DNA of 64,000 nucleotides, taken from NCBI GenBank assembly GCA_964017195.1, contig OZ024898.1, positions 14,548,057 to 14,612,056 of the forward strand, in the 5' to 3' direction. The stretch comes from Siderastrea radians (taxonomy: Eukaryota > Cnidaria > Anthozoa > Scleractinia > Rhizangiidae). Below, one piece after another: positions 23,701-36,501 of the stretch. Numbering within the stretch: position 1 is the stretch's first letter; each line of letters begins with the position of its first letter. Made by a program: the position numbers and the translations under genes. Under the pieces are notes generated by a model that was not told the DNA's origin, did no database searches, and saw nothing but the letters and a program-made list of their open reading frames with translations.

Positions 23701-26700
23701 GAAGTTTTTGTGATTTATTTGGCATTCACCTGATTTAGAGCATTAAGTTTGTTTATTTATACTCCGCGCACTTTTGGGCAAGCAATAGAAAAGGCACATA
23801 TCAAGATAAACCAGATAGTACTCAGACCAAGTTTACCTTCAACAACGAGATTTGCGGTTGCCTCAGCACGTCCCAAGATATTAGCTGCAGTACACATGAA
23901 ATCCCCCGAATCATTGAACGTTGAGCGGATAACCTGAAGCCTTCCGCCATTTATCATCCGCCTTTCTTTTAGTGAACTGTTGACTTTGCTCCAGGAAACC
24001 GTGGGCTTCGGGTTGCCACTAGCCGAGCAGTAAAACGTGGCGGTCTGGTTCTCAGTCACTGTTTGAGTGTTGGGAGATATGATCACCTGTGGAAGTGAAA
24101 TGGATTCTCCAGGATCTCCCTTCAGTCCTGTCATCCCTCGGGGACCAGCGACACCTGACAAGACAAGAATAAATCTTAGAGGCTAAGAACGTAAGACCCG
24201 TTTTGAATGTCGCGCTTCAGGTCAGGATTATCAAGATAAGTTCGACGTCAATACGTCTGTAGCCAATGCAACTTCGTCAACGTCGTTACAGACTCATGTA
24301 GAGATGCAATCGCCTTCCCCGCCAAGTCGTACTAGTAAACGACTCCTGGGTCGATTAATTCAAAACTTGTGGCGAGTTCAATGCCAATCTGTGAGAAACC
24401 TGTACGACTACTAGACTATTGACATCCAGGGCGACTAACTTTCGACACTGCCTTTATGTTTGAATTAACTGTAAAGCTTCACTGGGAAGCTGAAAAAACG
24501 TCTAAAATAAAACAACAAAACAACACCAGAAATTTTAATTAAAATCTGACTGTTGATATGCTGCAAAATTTATTCGCTGAAGAGTAATCTGTAGTGCTCA
24601 GGAAACCTATATTTTGCCCCCCATAGTAAAGCTGTTGTGTCCGAATTTTATACAAATAAGAAATAATGACTTCCGGAAGGCGCACTTTTTGGTATCTGGT
24701 TTGCTGCAAAACTTTAGTTAAAGTATCATCAACTGATGATCCTAGCTTGCACAAAACTATTATTATTTATTATTATCATTATTACAAAACACGTACTGTT
24801 GCCTCGTCCGCCGCTTGGTTGATATCTTCGCACTTGACCAATGTAACTGTGCTCGAGAGAAAACTGGCTTAAATTATTGTCCTTTTTTTGCAAAATATTC
24901 TATTTGAATACCTTTCTCGCCTTTTTCTCCTTTTATTCCTCGGCTTCCCTTAATCCCTTGCTTGCCATGTCTACCAGGAGGGCCCATGATGCCTTGCGCT
25001 CCCTTTTTGCCCTTGTCACCTTGCGGACCACGTCTTCCTCGAAAGCCTCTACTACCTTTCTTACCAGGAGGACCTGGGAGGCAGACTTTCTCTGAAGGCT
25101 GGCACAAGAACCCTGGATAGAGTTTGCTGATGTGTTTGGTAATTTCACGGCGTACATCATCTATTGACAGCGAGCTATTGCTTGATGACATGAAGCTGCG
25201 ACGGATCTTTGTATGTGCTTCTTTCCTATTGAGATCTTCAGTTAAAATAAGGAAAAGTATAAATAAAAATAGGAAGCATCCTTACTAATACGAACAGCAC
25301 GCTTTTCGTCTCGCCTTATTGGCATACCATCTCATGTATGTCTTTTTCCTCTTCCGGGAAAATGATGCCAATTGCCATGTTTCGAATACATTTATTTGAG
25401 AGTCTCAATGGGATGGTGGCTTTTACGGTTAACGTTATATTTTTGGCTTTTTTACGGCTAACGGTTAATTTCCTTCCGTTACGGTTAACAGAAATCTTAA
25501 AAATTAATTTCCATTGTTTTTAAAAGTTAAACATTTAAGTTACCACTGTTATGAACGCATTTAAGGTCACAGTACCATTCCGGGATGAAAAAAAGTAATA
25601 CAGAAGACCCTTGGGTCGCGAGTCCAAAGGGGCCTGGGCCAACTGCTTTTCTTTTCGGTACCAGGGCAGAATGTGTAGCCGTCGTGGCCGCACTGAACAC
25701 GAGACAAAACACATAACAGTCTTAACAAGAAATCTCGACACTTTCAAAATGACAAAACGTAGCTAGAATAAATTTTTACAATTAACTTTTTTTACGACTA
25801 ACGGTTAAAATTTTTCAAGTTTTGCGCCTACCGACTAAATTTTTGGCCGTTTTACGACTACCGGTTAGCCCCATTGAGACCCTCTTATTTAGAAGCTCCT
25901 CTTTCAATTTCAAGACGAAAATTGGAATTGAAAATTACACGACGGCTCGTGCATTTTTTTTTTACATTAAATAGCCCTATCTAAACATATAGGAAAGTAT
26001 ACAAGTTATTTTCTAATAAGGATGAAATAGTTGACCTTTATGGCTTAAATACTGTATATTTTAGAAAGTCCAGCTGAAAGGTGCACGTTAGCAGAAGTCA
26101 AAACAACTGTGGAAAGGTTTAATTGGAGGTCAGTAACACAATATTAAACTACCCAGTGAGAATTAATGACCCCAGTACCCTTGGAAAGAGTTCAGTGTGC
26201 TTCAAACTAGACTGGCGTTCATCAGGCACCTCAGAACAACTAGTTATCAGTGTAGTTTTCTTTCGAGCTATAAAGACGAAAAATGCAGCTAACGCACTCA
26301 GTAAATAATAGATCGAGGTTAAAAAAGTGGAGCTGCCATTTGATTCGGTGGAGAGAAAGCATGTGACCGTGTCATTTTGTTTGTGTGTTTGTTTGTTTGC
26401 TTTTCAACTATTTTTTAACTCAACAAATTAAAAGAAAACCACAACACGCGCATTTTAGCAGACTCTTATTAATTCTGAAACATGATCCAAACGAGAAATC
26501 TGCGAAATGGGATGTTTTTCAATGTTATTTTTAGTCCTGTTCGCTGTTTATCGTTTATAGCGTCAACCAGATGTTAAGCTGAGTTGAATTCTTGCCACAT
26601 GAAGTTATCGCTGTTTTTTGTCAATCAACATCGATCTCCGGTATCAGGAGCGATCACGTTTGTTCATGTATGAACAGCAGTTTTGTATGACAAAGCGGTG

Positions 26701-27082
26701 TACAATGTTAAAGGTCTCTAAAGTCCTCGCTGTCTGTTATGCAGCTTTAAATCATGAAATGAATCTGATCCGCTGAAGTCCTGCTGAAGCGCCAGTGGGT
26801 GATATGGTGTAACCCACCTTTGTTTTATTTATAAACATTTTCTCTGTTTGGGACTCCCTTCTTTATGTAGGATACGACGTATAGTTTGACAGCTGACTTC
26901 TTCCTTTTACCTCACCACTCTGTTAATAGCTGTGGTCACACTACAGACTTTTCACCTACAGAAAATTGACTTGTTGACAGCCTACCTAAGGAAAATATCT
27001 GCCAATACAGTATCTATACAAATGCCTTCGTCAAAAAAAAAAAAAGCTGAACGAACCTAATAATAATAATAATAATAATAAC

Positions 27083-27135
<53 letters not shown>

Positions 27136-27661
27136 TAATAATTGTCACTATAAGGAGGGTTTTATCGTATTCTCGCTATTACGGTAAACACACCAGGTTG
27201 TATCAAAGGCTCTCTTGCTATTTACACTCAACTCTCTTCATGTGGGCACCATGCAGTTGGGTAAGAGATCAGAAATCAGTTGGGTCAGTTTCAAGTTTCG
27301 GCCTCCACCGCCAGAATAATTATCACGAAATCTTCCGTTAAAACAGGAATCAGACAATCTATCATGGGTATAACTTAGTTGAGGCTACTTTAAAACATAA
27401 AAACTTACCCTGTCCTGATTTCATTTCCTCCTTATCATCTGTCGTTTGCAGTGTCATGGGCTTTGCGGTGTTCATATGGCTTTCAACTTTGGATATTCGC
27501 ATTTCATACGACTCTGTTTTGTTGTTTATCGCTTCCATCCTCAAAAACAGTACAACGGTCAGCAAAATTGACATAAAGGAGAGAATCAGCGAACTTCTGT
27601 GAGCACAATCGCCACATTTCGCAGAAGATTTGTCTTGCGATCGCGACTCTATGTTCTGCAT
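20735..27661 (-). CDS. membrane-anchored collagen/immunoglobulin/fibrinogen-like lectin (cnidarian ficolin-like, CniFL)
   Basis: Six exons, all phase-consistent: 27661-27409, 25235-24912, 24154-23837, 22471-22193, 21714-21638 and 21370-20735 (stop). They total 1,887 nt, about 628 residues. Order: short cytosolic tail, one signal-anchor helix (ILSFMSILLTVVLFL), a charged coiled-coil-like stalk, Gly-X-Y collagen repeats that continue in register across the exon 2/3 junction, two Ig domains (FYCSASG...DSGDFMCTA; LTCEAFS...DTGTYVCTA) and a fibrinogen/intelectin-like C-terminal domain (YCHMSDDSKGWTLIARFS...CDWDGGDG...RADHGIGITEA). Such collagen-Ig-fibrinogen combinations are known as cnidarian ficolin-like proteins and are proposed pattern-recognition lectins. 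The ATG was chosen just before the anchor; an upstream in-frame GTG is not needed. The first four introns are phase 1, suiting domain shuffling. Confidence 0.9.
22846..23392. repeat. short inverted-repeat element in the ficolin-like gene's intron 3
   Basis: GAGATTAAGCATCACG on the left and the near-complement CGTAATGCTTAATCTC on the right enclose about 0.5 kb with repeated CGGCAAACG words. No clear target duplication was found, so the MITE reading is tentative. Confidence 0.5.
25398..25884. mobile_element. MITE with GTCTCAATGGG termini in the promoter-side intron of the ficolin-like gene
   Basis: GAGAGTCTCAATGGG at the left and CCCATTGAGACCCTC at the right, flanked by TTATTT on both sides (25392-25397; 25885-25890). 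The interior is rich in TTACGGTTAACG-like words. It lies in intron 1 of the lectin gene. Confidence 0.65.
27058..27142. repeat. (AAT)n microsatellite
   Basis: Over 20 near-perfect AAT units with two AAC variants, in intron 1 of the ficolin-like gene. Confidence 0.95.
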
Positions 27662-27719
27662 GTTCACAAGCTGAGCTTCCTGAATCCTGTGGCAAGGTAC
27701 TCCTCAGTCAGTGTCTGGT

Positions 27720-29110
27720 TTCAGTTCTTGTTTTTAAGGATACGCGCAGGGATAGAGCCTTAATTAATAAAATAGATTCATCTGTCATTGTCAGAAAATA
27801 ACTTAATCTCATCACAAACGTCGACCTTAACTTGGCTGTCTTCCACTATTCATGGCTATTTATATCTTCTTGATGTTCCCCTTGTTAAAGCTGTCAGGGA
27901 AATGTGTTGTAACTGATATGAAAGCGGAGCTCTCAACCTTGTCATTGAATGATCACGTTCGTTTCTCACTTGGCTGATACATATATATCTTTCACTGATA
28001 CGATCTCAAATTTTCTAGCAAAGGTAGCTTACATAACCTGCGCTCAGGTCTAGCGCTCTCATATTCTGCAACGATAGTTTACCAAGCGAAACAAAAACAA
28101 AACCTGATCCCAGGGTACTCCTTCATCGGCCAGGGGGGAGCAACCGCTGCTACTCGGGATAGTAAACTAGATAGGATGGAAAGTACCCTTAAAATCGGGG
28201 GAACGCGAAGCGGGTGTAGGAACAAGAAGTTTCGCGCCAAGTTGAGCTGTAGCGGGAAATGAAGCCCTGGACCTAGGCTGCACTGGTATTACAGTCACTA
28301 TCAAATTTCAACAGTTGAATCAAGAATCTTAGATACGGCTTTTCAGGCTGCTCTTCGCAAAATGCAGTTTCAATTAGATGTTCCTTGGTTCGTGCGAACC
28401 GGTGCGGGAACCTTAACTGTATTTGTGGCATTAGCACTTCCGCAAACTGTCCGATCATAATCATACTTTTTAGTAATGATAACTTCCAACATTTCAACAG
28501 GCTGCTCTTCGTAACCACACAAGAACCTGAATTTTAGTTACAATTGTTTCATTACAACATAATTCCAGTTAGACGTGCCTTGGTTCGCCCAAAACTATGC
28601 AAAACCTTTGCACCCTCTGTTCTGGCAAACACTTCCGCCAACTCTAACGTATAGGTCCCTGCATTGCTATGAAGCTATCGTCGACGAGTTTTGGTTTCCC
28701 TTTTCGCACCCTTTTCAGTTACCACCTCGCGAGATCAGTTAACACTGTTAAGGGAAATAGGGTTGTAAACGCAAAACTGAGATACTAGAAGGTTTGATGA
28801 TGAATCAGGTGACTGGATGAAGCGATCGCACATTTTTGTCACTGAATGTGATGTCGCTATTATACAAGAATGGAAACCTGTAGTGTCACTAAATATTATA
28901 TCCTTTTGCAGGACAATGATGTCGCGCTCTTTGATAGCTTCCCTGGTTTCTTCTTAAGTTAGAAACCCTTGAGTTTATTGTGCTTACTGAAACGACAAGA
29001 ACAACAACAACAACAATAAAAAAATTGTCAGCTTTAACGAAAAGTGCAAGAATTTCTTTTGCTCTTTCATTTTTTTTTCTCAGCTGTCTTAAATAATTTT
29101 CCCCATCATG
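27720..29110. other. no gene seen; weak internal duplication
   Basis: Upstream region of the ficolin-like gene. Two partly similar stretches each containing AGGCTGCTCTTCG and CCTTGGTTCG (near 28345 and 28500) suggest an old local duplication. No promoter element could be assigned. Confidence 0.35.
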
Positions 29111-29121
29111 AAAAGTAAACA

Positions 29122-29212
29122 GTAGATAAATAAATAAATAAATAAATAAATAAACGAATGAATGAATGAATGAATACATGAATAAATAAGTAAAATAAAT
29201 AAATAAATAAGA
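29122..29212. repeat. (ATAA)n/(AATG)n microsatellite
   Basis: Tandem ATAA units, then AATG units, then ATAA again. Confidence 0.9.
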
Positions 29213-30638
29213 GTACCTATTTATGTGTGTATTCTATTTCTACCGAGACGTTTCCATTTTTCGTGTCCGAAAAGGAAATTTTCACAGGTCTGTTTCTAAT
29301 TCACGAAACATGCTGTCGAGGCAGAACTGTCAGGGATAAGAAAGGGTGTGGGGGGGGGGGGGTCGAAATCCTGCGAATGAAAGGCGCCCAGCCTGTAAGT
29401 TCCAGGCCAGTCTGAACACGCACATTTAATTTTTTGGGTCAAGTTAATTTTTGCCAGCCCATCCGCCCCTGGATTTCCGATGATGCTGCAGGGGTTTTGT
29501 TATTGTGGAAGGTGTATCGAAGTGCTTCTGTGACTTGCGTTATTATTTTTTAATTCGTTACTCCTCTCCCTGGAGACTGGGTCGTAATTTAATTTGTCAC
29601 GCCACCTGGAAAAACTCTATGCATGAGCGATGTACTGGAGGTGTGCACGCACCGTGGAAACTTTTGCAGAAAATGTCGGGTTACAAGCTCTACTACCTCC
29701 CCGCACGTGCTCGAGCAGAAATTTGTCTTTCGCAGCTGCAAAGATAGATTTCGATGATATTCGATTGGATGGCGAGGAATGGGCTAAGGAGAAAGCGTGT
29801 GAGTACAAGACTCTGAAGCTGGCGAAGTTCTTTATAGGAAAGATAGCTGCTTACAAACATTCTTTTTGTTATTCAAATGTGCCAGCCACTAAAACAAAAG
29901 AACTCTTTGTTTCAACAGCCAATGGATCTTTGGTTGGCACATTTTGTTGGCACATTTCTTTTTTAGTCTTTTTATATTCTTTGAATTTTAAACCACTGTT
30001 GTTCTCAAGTGGGTCAAGATACGAATTGAAAAATATGTCAAAAATCTCAGAGTCACTTAGAGGAAAATAAGCTCAAAGATGAATGGCAGCTGTCTTGTAT
30101 AAGGAGGTAAGAAACCCGACATGATGACTCACACGTCAAAGGCTGCCTGGAAGAGGAGACCTAACCCACCAGTATTTCCTTCCGAGTCTTTAATACCATG
30201 TTGTTTTCCTTCTGTACTTAATACGTTCATCTTTCAAAGCGTCTAAAACTCAACGATGAACCTTACTGTGAGGGGGTGGGGGGGGGGGGAATCAAAAATA
30301 TTCGATGGGGGTGTGCCGCTAGGACTCTGATACCCTTATACCAGACCAGTTTCAGCTCCATTTTGCAACCCAGTATCCTAGTCTAGACATCAAAAATCCC
30401 TACCCTCTCCCTGACTAGCTATCTTCCAGCTATCTATTAGAAATATAACTGCATACATAGTGTTTTTAACGGAAAATCACCTGTCGACCAACAAAGTTGT
30501 CGTGATTGAATTTACTTTTATTTCTGAGTCTTTCAAACCCCATTTTGGATGAAATTTTTCACACCACTTATCAGTTTCCCATTAATTGATACCCTAAGCT
30601 AGAACAAAACTCCCTGATTTCTATCCTACCCCAGACTA

Positions 30639-31035
30639 GGCTCAGTCTCCAGCCGTGAGTGTCTCGATGCGCCCGCGATTCTCGCCACCTTCACGGCTGG
30701 GCGCACGGATTTGGTTGCATATCCGTGACTTCATTACAATATTAATAATTATGCAGACAATCCACGTGTCATTTGCTTAAATTTTATCTGTTTTTTTTTT
30801 ATCGTCTTGAAAAAAAGCGAAATGCGAAAAGTATGCCTGAAACGTCCTCCTAAAAGTGTGAAATTTCAAGAGAAAGACGAAATCCCGCTAAATTCTGTCG
30901 CGCATTCTGCCCCGCAAATTTCAGGGGGCTTGTCTCTGATTGGTCAGTCTAAACAATAACCAAACCCGTGTGCCCAGCCGTGAAGGTGGCGAGAATCGCA
31001 GGCGCATCGAGACACTCACGGCTGGAGACTGAGCC
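30639..31035. mobile_element. TA-flanked MITE with about 70-bp inverted repeats
   Basis: The ends are GGCTCAGTCTCCAGCCGTGA and its complement, flanked by TA on both sides (30637-30638; 31036-31037). TA duplication fits a Tc1/mariner-type mobiliser. It lies in the unit 1 GST pseudogene. Confidence 0.75.
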
Positions 31036-31446
31036 TAACCCCTGACCAAACTGCTTGAATACTATACTCTTCACAGCGCACATACCTATGTGGGTTATGT
31101 ATGGGAGTACCCGTCTCCCCCACCCTCTCGGGGAACAGAATTTACTAATTGGAATCTCAACCTCTCAAGGGAAACAGTATATTGTGTGAGATAGTAGGGT
31201 ACAAGATAGCACGAATGGTGTGAAGTTTGCTAGTCACAGTAAGCCTGTTAAAGGCCTTAAGATAGTGGCCTGCAAGCCATGTGAGCCAAAAATATCACAA
31301 TTTAAAGAGCAGGAAAAGACTAGAGGAGACTGGAGAGAGGGGCACCCTCTCATTGAAATAGAAGTCATCAAAAAAGAAAGCACTTAGGAATATCGTGAAC
31401 AAGCCTAGAAACACTGGTGTAAGTGTTGTAGCTTAAAAGGAGATCA

Positions 31447-31522
31447 TAGTTTGATTTGTATTTTCCTTTATTTTATAGTCGTTATCATCAAACTGAAACA
31501 AAGGAAAATACAAATCAAACTA
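31447..31522. repeat. perfect 23-bp hairpin
   Basis: TAGTTTGATTTGTATTTTCC plus TTT (31447-31469) is exactly complementary to 31500-31522, with a 30-nt loop. It could be a tiny MITE remnant or a hairpin RNA source; neither is shown. Confidence 0.6.
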
Positions 31523-32773
31523 CCGGTAGTTTGAAATCATTTTGACCTGAAATTCATGTGAATTAGATTTGTCTGAATTAAATTCGACGCATAGACTAGG
31601 CCGTTAACTTCAGTGTTTCTTTTAAACTCAATCATAGTATGATCAGCAAGACTGACTATCACCAATTACAATGTACGACTGCTAAAGAGTATTATTGACT
31701 CCTGAATGTGAACAACATCACTTGTGTGTAACATTGTGTACTCTTTTCATTCAGTGAACACCAAAATCACTCCAGTTTTGCCAAGGGAAGTCAAACTGTG
31801 TTCGAGCTAATTGGGGATTTGAGATAATTAACTGAGTTCAAGATAAGGCCCAAAAGTAAATGACTGAAAGTAGAAATTTAAGATAGCAGGCTTCACGATG
31901 GGGGGGAAGGGGGGCTACTGTACCATTTTAAGGTGCAGGTACATTTAGTTTTTTGCTTAGCTCCAATTTTAACAATAGTTTCAAATTGTGTAAGAAATTA
32001 TTATAAATATATTGAAGCTTAGATCAACCTTTTTTTGATGGCTGTGGAATGTTAAGTTTGTTTAGCTACAGTACAAAAAAATAAATTAATGGTTATAGAT
32101 GGAGACATAAAATAATTATTTAATTTGATCAGTCTAACAAGCCAACCATAATATTTTCTGGATATGGTTACAAGTAAATCAATAATGGTATGAATATTAC
32201 ACAGTTGTATTGGCAGTGACACACTAACTAGGTTTGAGTCCAGCTGACAGTTTTGATGAAGCAACCGCTGATATGATAAGTGATGGTGTTACTGATTTGT
32301 GTCAAGTTGTAATCATCATCCATTTGAGAAGGATGAAGCTAAGAAGGTTGGTATAATAAAACAAGGAGAACTTATTTATTAATTCCAGCTTAAAGAGGAT
32401 CTAGAAGATCTAGAAGGGGTAAAATGGGAACAGTTAGATTTGTCATACACGTAGTTATGTTTTGCACCGGGACAATTGAATTTGAGGGATCTGCGGGGAC
32501 TGGCATTTGGCGACTGAAACTGGGAAAAAAGCTACCGCTGGGGGTGGAAATTGGCAAAAGTAGAGTTGGGAAATGGAATTTAAAAAAAAAACTGGGCCTG
32601 AAAAGGAATTTATACCCCCTTTCCCCTTACCATACCACCTTCAGGACGCTTGTCAAATATTGCTGTTCAGTATTACATTTCAACTGAAATGAGTAGCATT
32701 ATCTGGGAAGAGCTATTAATTAATATTAAGAGTTATTAATATTACGAACCAATTTAATAACCAGCTCCCAGTT

Positions 32774-32965
32774 GGCTTGTTAGCTCAATTGGTTAGAGCG
32801 CTGCACCGGTATCGCAGAGGTCAGGGTTCGAATCCCGGCAAGCCTGATTTGTTCAGGCTTTCTTTTCGCAACTGCATAAGTTGCGTTAATAACTGCGAGG
32901 ATCTTCTTTACACTTATTTCTTCATTCCGCAGTTCAAATATATGAGTTTCATATATATTCATAAT
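32774..32965 (+). mobile_element. tRNA-headed SINE
   Basis: A box A match TAGCTCAATTGG (32781-32792) and box B GGTTCGAATCC (32825-32835) stand at tRNA spacing. The acceptor stem and part of the anticodon stem do not pair, and a tRNA-unrelated body continues to about 32965 (CTTATTTCTTCATTCCGCAG...). This is a short interspersed element with a tRNA-like promoter, not a working tRNA gene. Confidence 0.7.
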
Positions 32966-32999
32966 TTTAAGGCGTTAATGTTGTAAATTATATTAACCC

Positions 33000-34105
33000 T
33001 CGCTTAATATGTCCCAAATCGAGGATTAATGAGCAATAATAGCTTAAAGTTGTTTTTCACTTCACAGGTACTTTACAAAAGCTGTGTCACGAAATTTAGC
33101 CAACTTTGGCCGCTAGGATCTGGCCACCAAATTGAGCGAAACACAAAAATAACCGCTTAAAACATTGACAAAAGGTTTAAATAACACAGCAGATACAAAA
33201 AAAGGCACGGATGGGCCAAATGGAAAAACATTAACACGGATTGCATTTAAGGTTTTTGAAAACTTGTTAGCCTAACAGTTTTTCAAACTTTATCTCTGTT
33301 GTTTGTAAATTTAAGTATAACGCTCGGGATACGGATATCAGTTTGTCCCATTGAAGCTTTGATTTTGTCCTTTACAAGTAATTTCTTCGCTAACGTTAAG
33401 TTCCATAGCGAGTTAGGGCGAGTACAGCTGTAATTGGAAAACCTAAGCAGATTGGATTGGGATGCCATGACACAGCCCCTTTAAAAGCCCTCTCATTCTT
33501 ATGACTCATTGCCCGTTTTTAGTGCAATAGTAGGAAAGTGGTTATTACATGCAAAACGAGCATATTAAGCCAAAGAAAAAACAAAGAGAAACACAAAGAA
33601 AAAATATTAAGCCAAAGAGATTAGAATTAGAATCACATCGTAATGCTAATGAAATAATGATTAAACTTGGTTTTCATTTCTGTTCTGGACAACATCCACT
33701 GAAGGCGTTGCGAGAGGCAAACCAATTGATGTACGTGTTTCAGCGAGTCGTCACTGAGAATAACCAGAACAGGTCAATCTTTGTTCATGTCGGTAGTCTT
33801 GCTCTTGGCAGACGAAAAATAAGATAAACTGAAAGATACTGTCACATTTACTAAATGTAGCAAACATGAGAGGAAAATGTTAAGAACTGAAGGGGATACT
33901 GCGTTCTGAAGAACACCGGATTTACAGAATGATGTTTGTATGGTTCTGCGGTAAAAGTTGCCATCCAGCAATACAAACCGTCTGTAAATAATGTATCTTT
34001 TAACTACATTGTCTAAAGCCGGTTTTCCTCGATCCTTTTCTTTCAATTCTTTTTTGTGAGCTAAAATTTGTATGCTGTTTCCAGAGGTGAGGATAAAAGG
34101 CAGAA
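33000..34105. other. no gene seen
   Basis: Intron of GST unit 1. Two overlapping frames of about 90-125 codons on opposite strands have no recognisable family or splice context and are treated as chance. Confidence 0.4.
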
Positions 34106-34110
34106 TAAGT

Positions 34111-35903
34111 TTGCGGGATGGCATGTGGCACGACTTGCGGAATGGCATAATTATGCGGAACGTAAAATCAAAGGAATAAATTAAATTAAACTGTAAAGCG
34201 TGCTCTTTTTCGGGACAATTTGCAAGAGCAGCCTCTTTGTGTGATTTTGCGGGGTCAATTCCGTCGGCAATCTAAGATTGCTTCAAAACTAAAAAGCCAA
34301 ACGAACGAGTCTTCGTTTACACACTGTTTCCTAGTTGCGTGAAAGCCTCTGTTGGTCCATGCGCACTCGGGAACGCAGCAGTTCGTGGACCGTTTTTCAC
34401 GCACTTGATGGCAGTCTTACAAGTAAGCACAGTTCTACTTGACTTTATCCTTTAGCGTTGAACGATCGATGAAGTGTAAAAATACAGGCTACATACTAGA
34501 GAGATTTGGATAACATTTGCACGTATTTACATGGCGTGGTTATTTATATTCCTTGAGGTCTTACTAGTTGAGTTCCTCGCTTTGATTTTTCAAGTTTCTG
34601 TTCCGCCGAGGGAAGGGTGCCAAATGAAAGATATTCATTCAAACCAACCATGAGTATTGAAGGAGTATTCGATGTTTGTTTGGATTTACAAAGCAATTAA
34701 AAAACAAACAAAGTAGCTGACGAATATTCCAAACTTGAGCATACTATACAACTGTAAACAGTCGCTAGCCATCAGTCTGCTACCTCAGCACAGACACTTC
34801 CTAAAACAAGCTAAATGCCCGGCACGCCCGATACTTCAATCTCCCTGATCATTTGCGACAAGACATGACGATCCGCGGCCTTTCCCTACACCAGGGTAAC
34901 ACGGAAAGCCTTACAAACTAAAATTCATTTTTCAAATCGGCACACTTAATCCCCACGGTATCAACGAACACTTTTCATTCAACTAATTTATTCTTGTTTT
35001 TCACGTTGCCATGTTCCTACCAATAGCGTAGCTCCATCGTTCTCCATGAAAACCAAGTGCAACCCATAATTCCTTGATTCGCTCTGATGAAGGGCTAACG
35101 GTCGAAACGTCAGCTTTCAATTTCTTTACGGTGGCCAATTTACCTCATCAACTCAGTTGATAAGTAGTATGGTCAAGCTCGAAAATGGTGAGCTACAAAA
35201 CCACATTTTTTTTGGAATACTTGAATGAAAATGTTTCATTTCACACCTTTCATCGGGTGGCCGATGGCTGGGTGCATAGAAACCATGTTCAGCGGAATGG
35301 AAACTTGAAACATCATAGCGAGGATCTACAACCTTAGCCATTTTTGTTTAGTTGGGAAGGTTATCAAACTTTACTTTTCCCCTTCCCCTCTTTTCAATGT
35401 TGGGTCTAAACGGACTTTTTGCCTTCGGTATTGTATGGGACACATTCAAAAACGGGGAGGGGGAACCGGCGAATGGGGACAGCGAGTAATTTATAACGGA
35501 ATATTGACACGATCCATAAAACCTTACTGAAATTCGGTTCATGGTCAAACCTTCCCAACAACTTATGACGAAAATTGTACTAGCTAAAACCTCAAAGAAA
35601 ATAAAAATAAGAAAACATGCAACGTAAATACACGTAAGTGTGTTACAGTCTCTCTAGTAGGTAGCCCATAATTTTTATTTCATCGGTCGTTCAACGCTGA
35701 AGTTATAGTTCTTGTGGCTTTTTTGATGTATTTTTTCTCGTAGCCGAGCCCGCAACATCACAGAAAAGTGACTGCTTGCGATCTGGCGCGAAAAGAGGGC
35801 GCGCTTTTCAATTTTTAATTTATTCCTTTGAGCTATTCCATGTATATTACATTGCCGTATTGTTATGCCATTCCGCAGGTCATGCCACATGCTATTCCGC
35901 AAA
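34111..35903. mobile_element. inverted-repeat element with GCGGAATGGCAT arms
   Basis: The left end reads TTGCGGGATGGCATGTGGCA; the right end reversed reads TTGCGGAATAGCATGTGGCA. Similarity runs for roughly 110 bases inward, through CAAAGGAATAAATT. No target duplication was recognised. The interior contains a Penelope-like tail (near 35040-35160), probably a later insertion. Confidence 0.6.
35040..35160 (+). mobile_element. Penelope-like retroelement terminal fragment with hammerhead-like core
   Basis: Contains CTGATGA (35084-35090), a short stem, GAAAC (35104-35108) and then a GGTGGCCAATTTAC segment and CAACTCAGTTGATAA. I recall this arrangement as recurrent in coral genomes near Penelope-like elements, which are known to carry hammerhead ribozyme motifs. 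No reverse transcriptase or GIY-YIG frame is present here. Attribution is from memory of the family plus the core motif. Confidence 0.4.
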
Positions 35904-36501
35904 TCCATCCTTCCTTTACTCTCACCGTGTTTCTAGTTATGATGTCTGTTGCTTTATCGGCTGAATTTCAATGTTCAAGACGTCAACAACGGTGACAGCA
36001 AAGATCGTCCTAATAGTAGACATGAGAATGCTTTTAAAATGTGATTAACATGGTCTGTGAGCTGAATGTGAATAATCATTTTTCGTTTGTATTAGGAGGA
36101 ACTGATGAAGGAGTTCTTTGAGACCACACTTCCTGCCCGCCTTGAGAAGTACTCGGCTCTTCTCAAAAGCCGAAATGAAGGAAAAGGCTTCTTTTTTGCT
36201 GACAAGGTGACACATACAAAATGGGTTAAATATATACACGTATAAAAATAAGTGACATGTTGGCATGGCGCTGGCCTAGCTAAACGGCAAACCCTTAACA
36301 ATGTTAAAAAAAACAATGGGGCCCCATTCGCGAAAGCAGCAGGATCTATGATCTGCTAATTAATTGATGCGTTAGACGTTGGACCTGAAGCCGTCAGCCT
36401 TTTGTGTCTGGTCTCTGGTGGTGTGTTAGTTTTTCCTTAGACCAGAATCTTAACTTTGCTTTGCTTTTTTTCCACATTGATACATAGTTGGCCGCCGATG
36501 G

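Noticed and set aside
29630..30070. 146-codon plus-strand frame as a separate gene
   Set aside because: It is the GST exon 1 sequence read in the shifted frame after the 7-nt deletion, running into the intron.
32774..32845. tRNA gene
   Set aside because: A and B boxes are good, but the acceptor stem does not pair and the anticodon stem has a mismatch; a SINE body follows.
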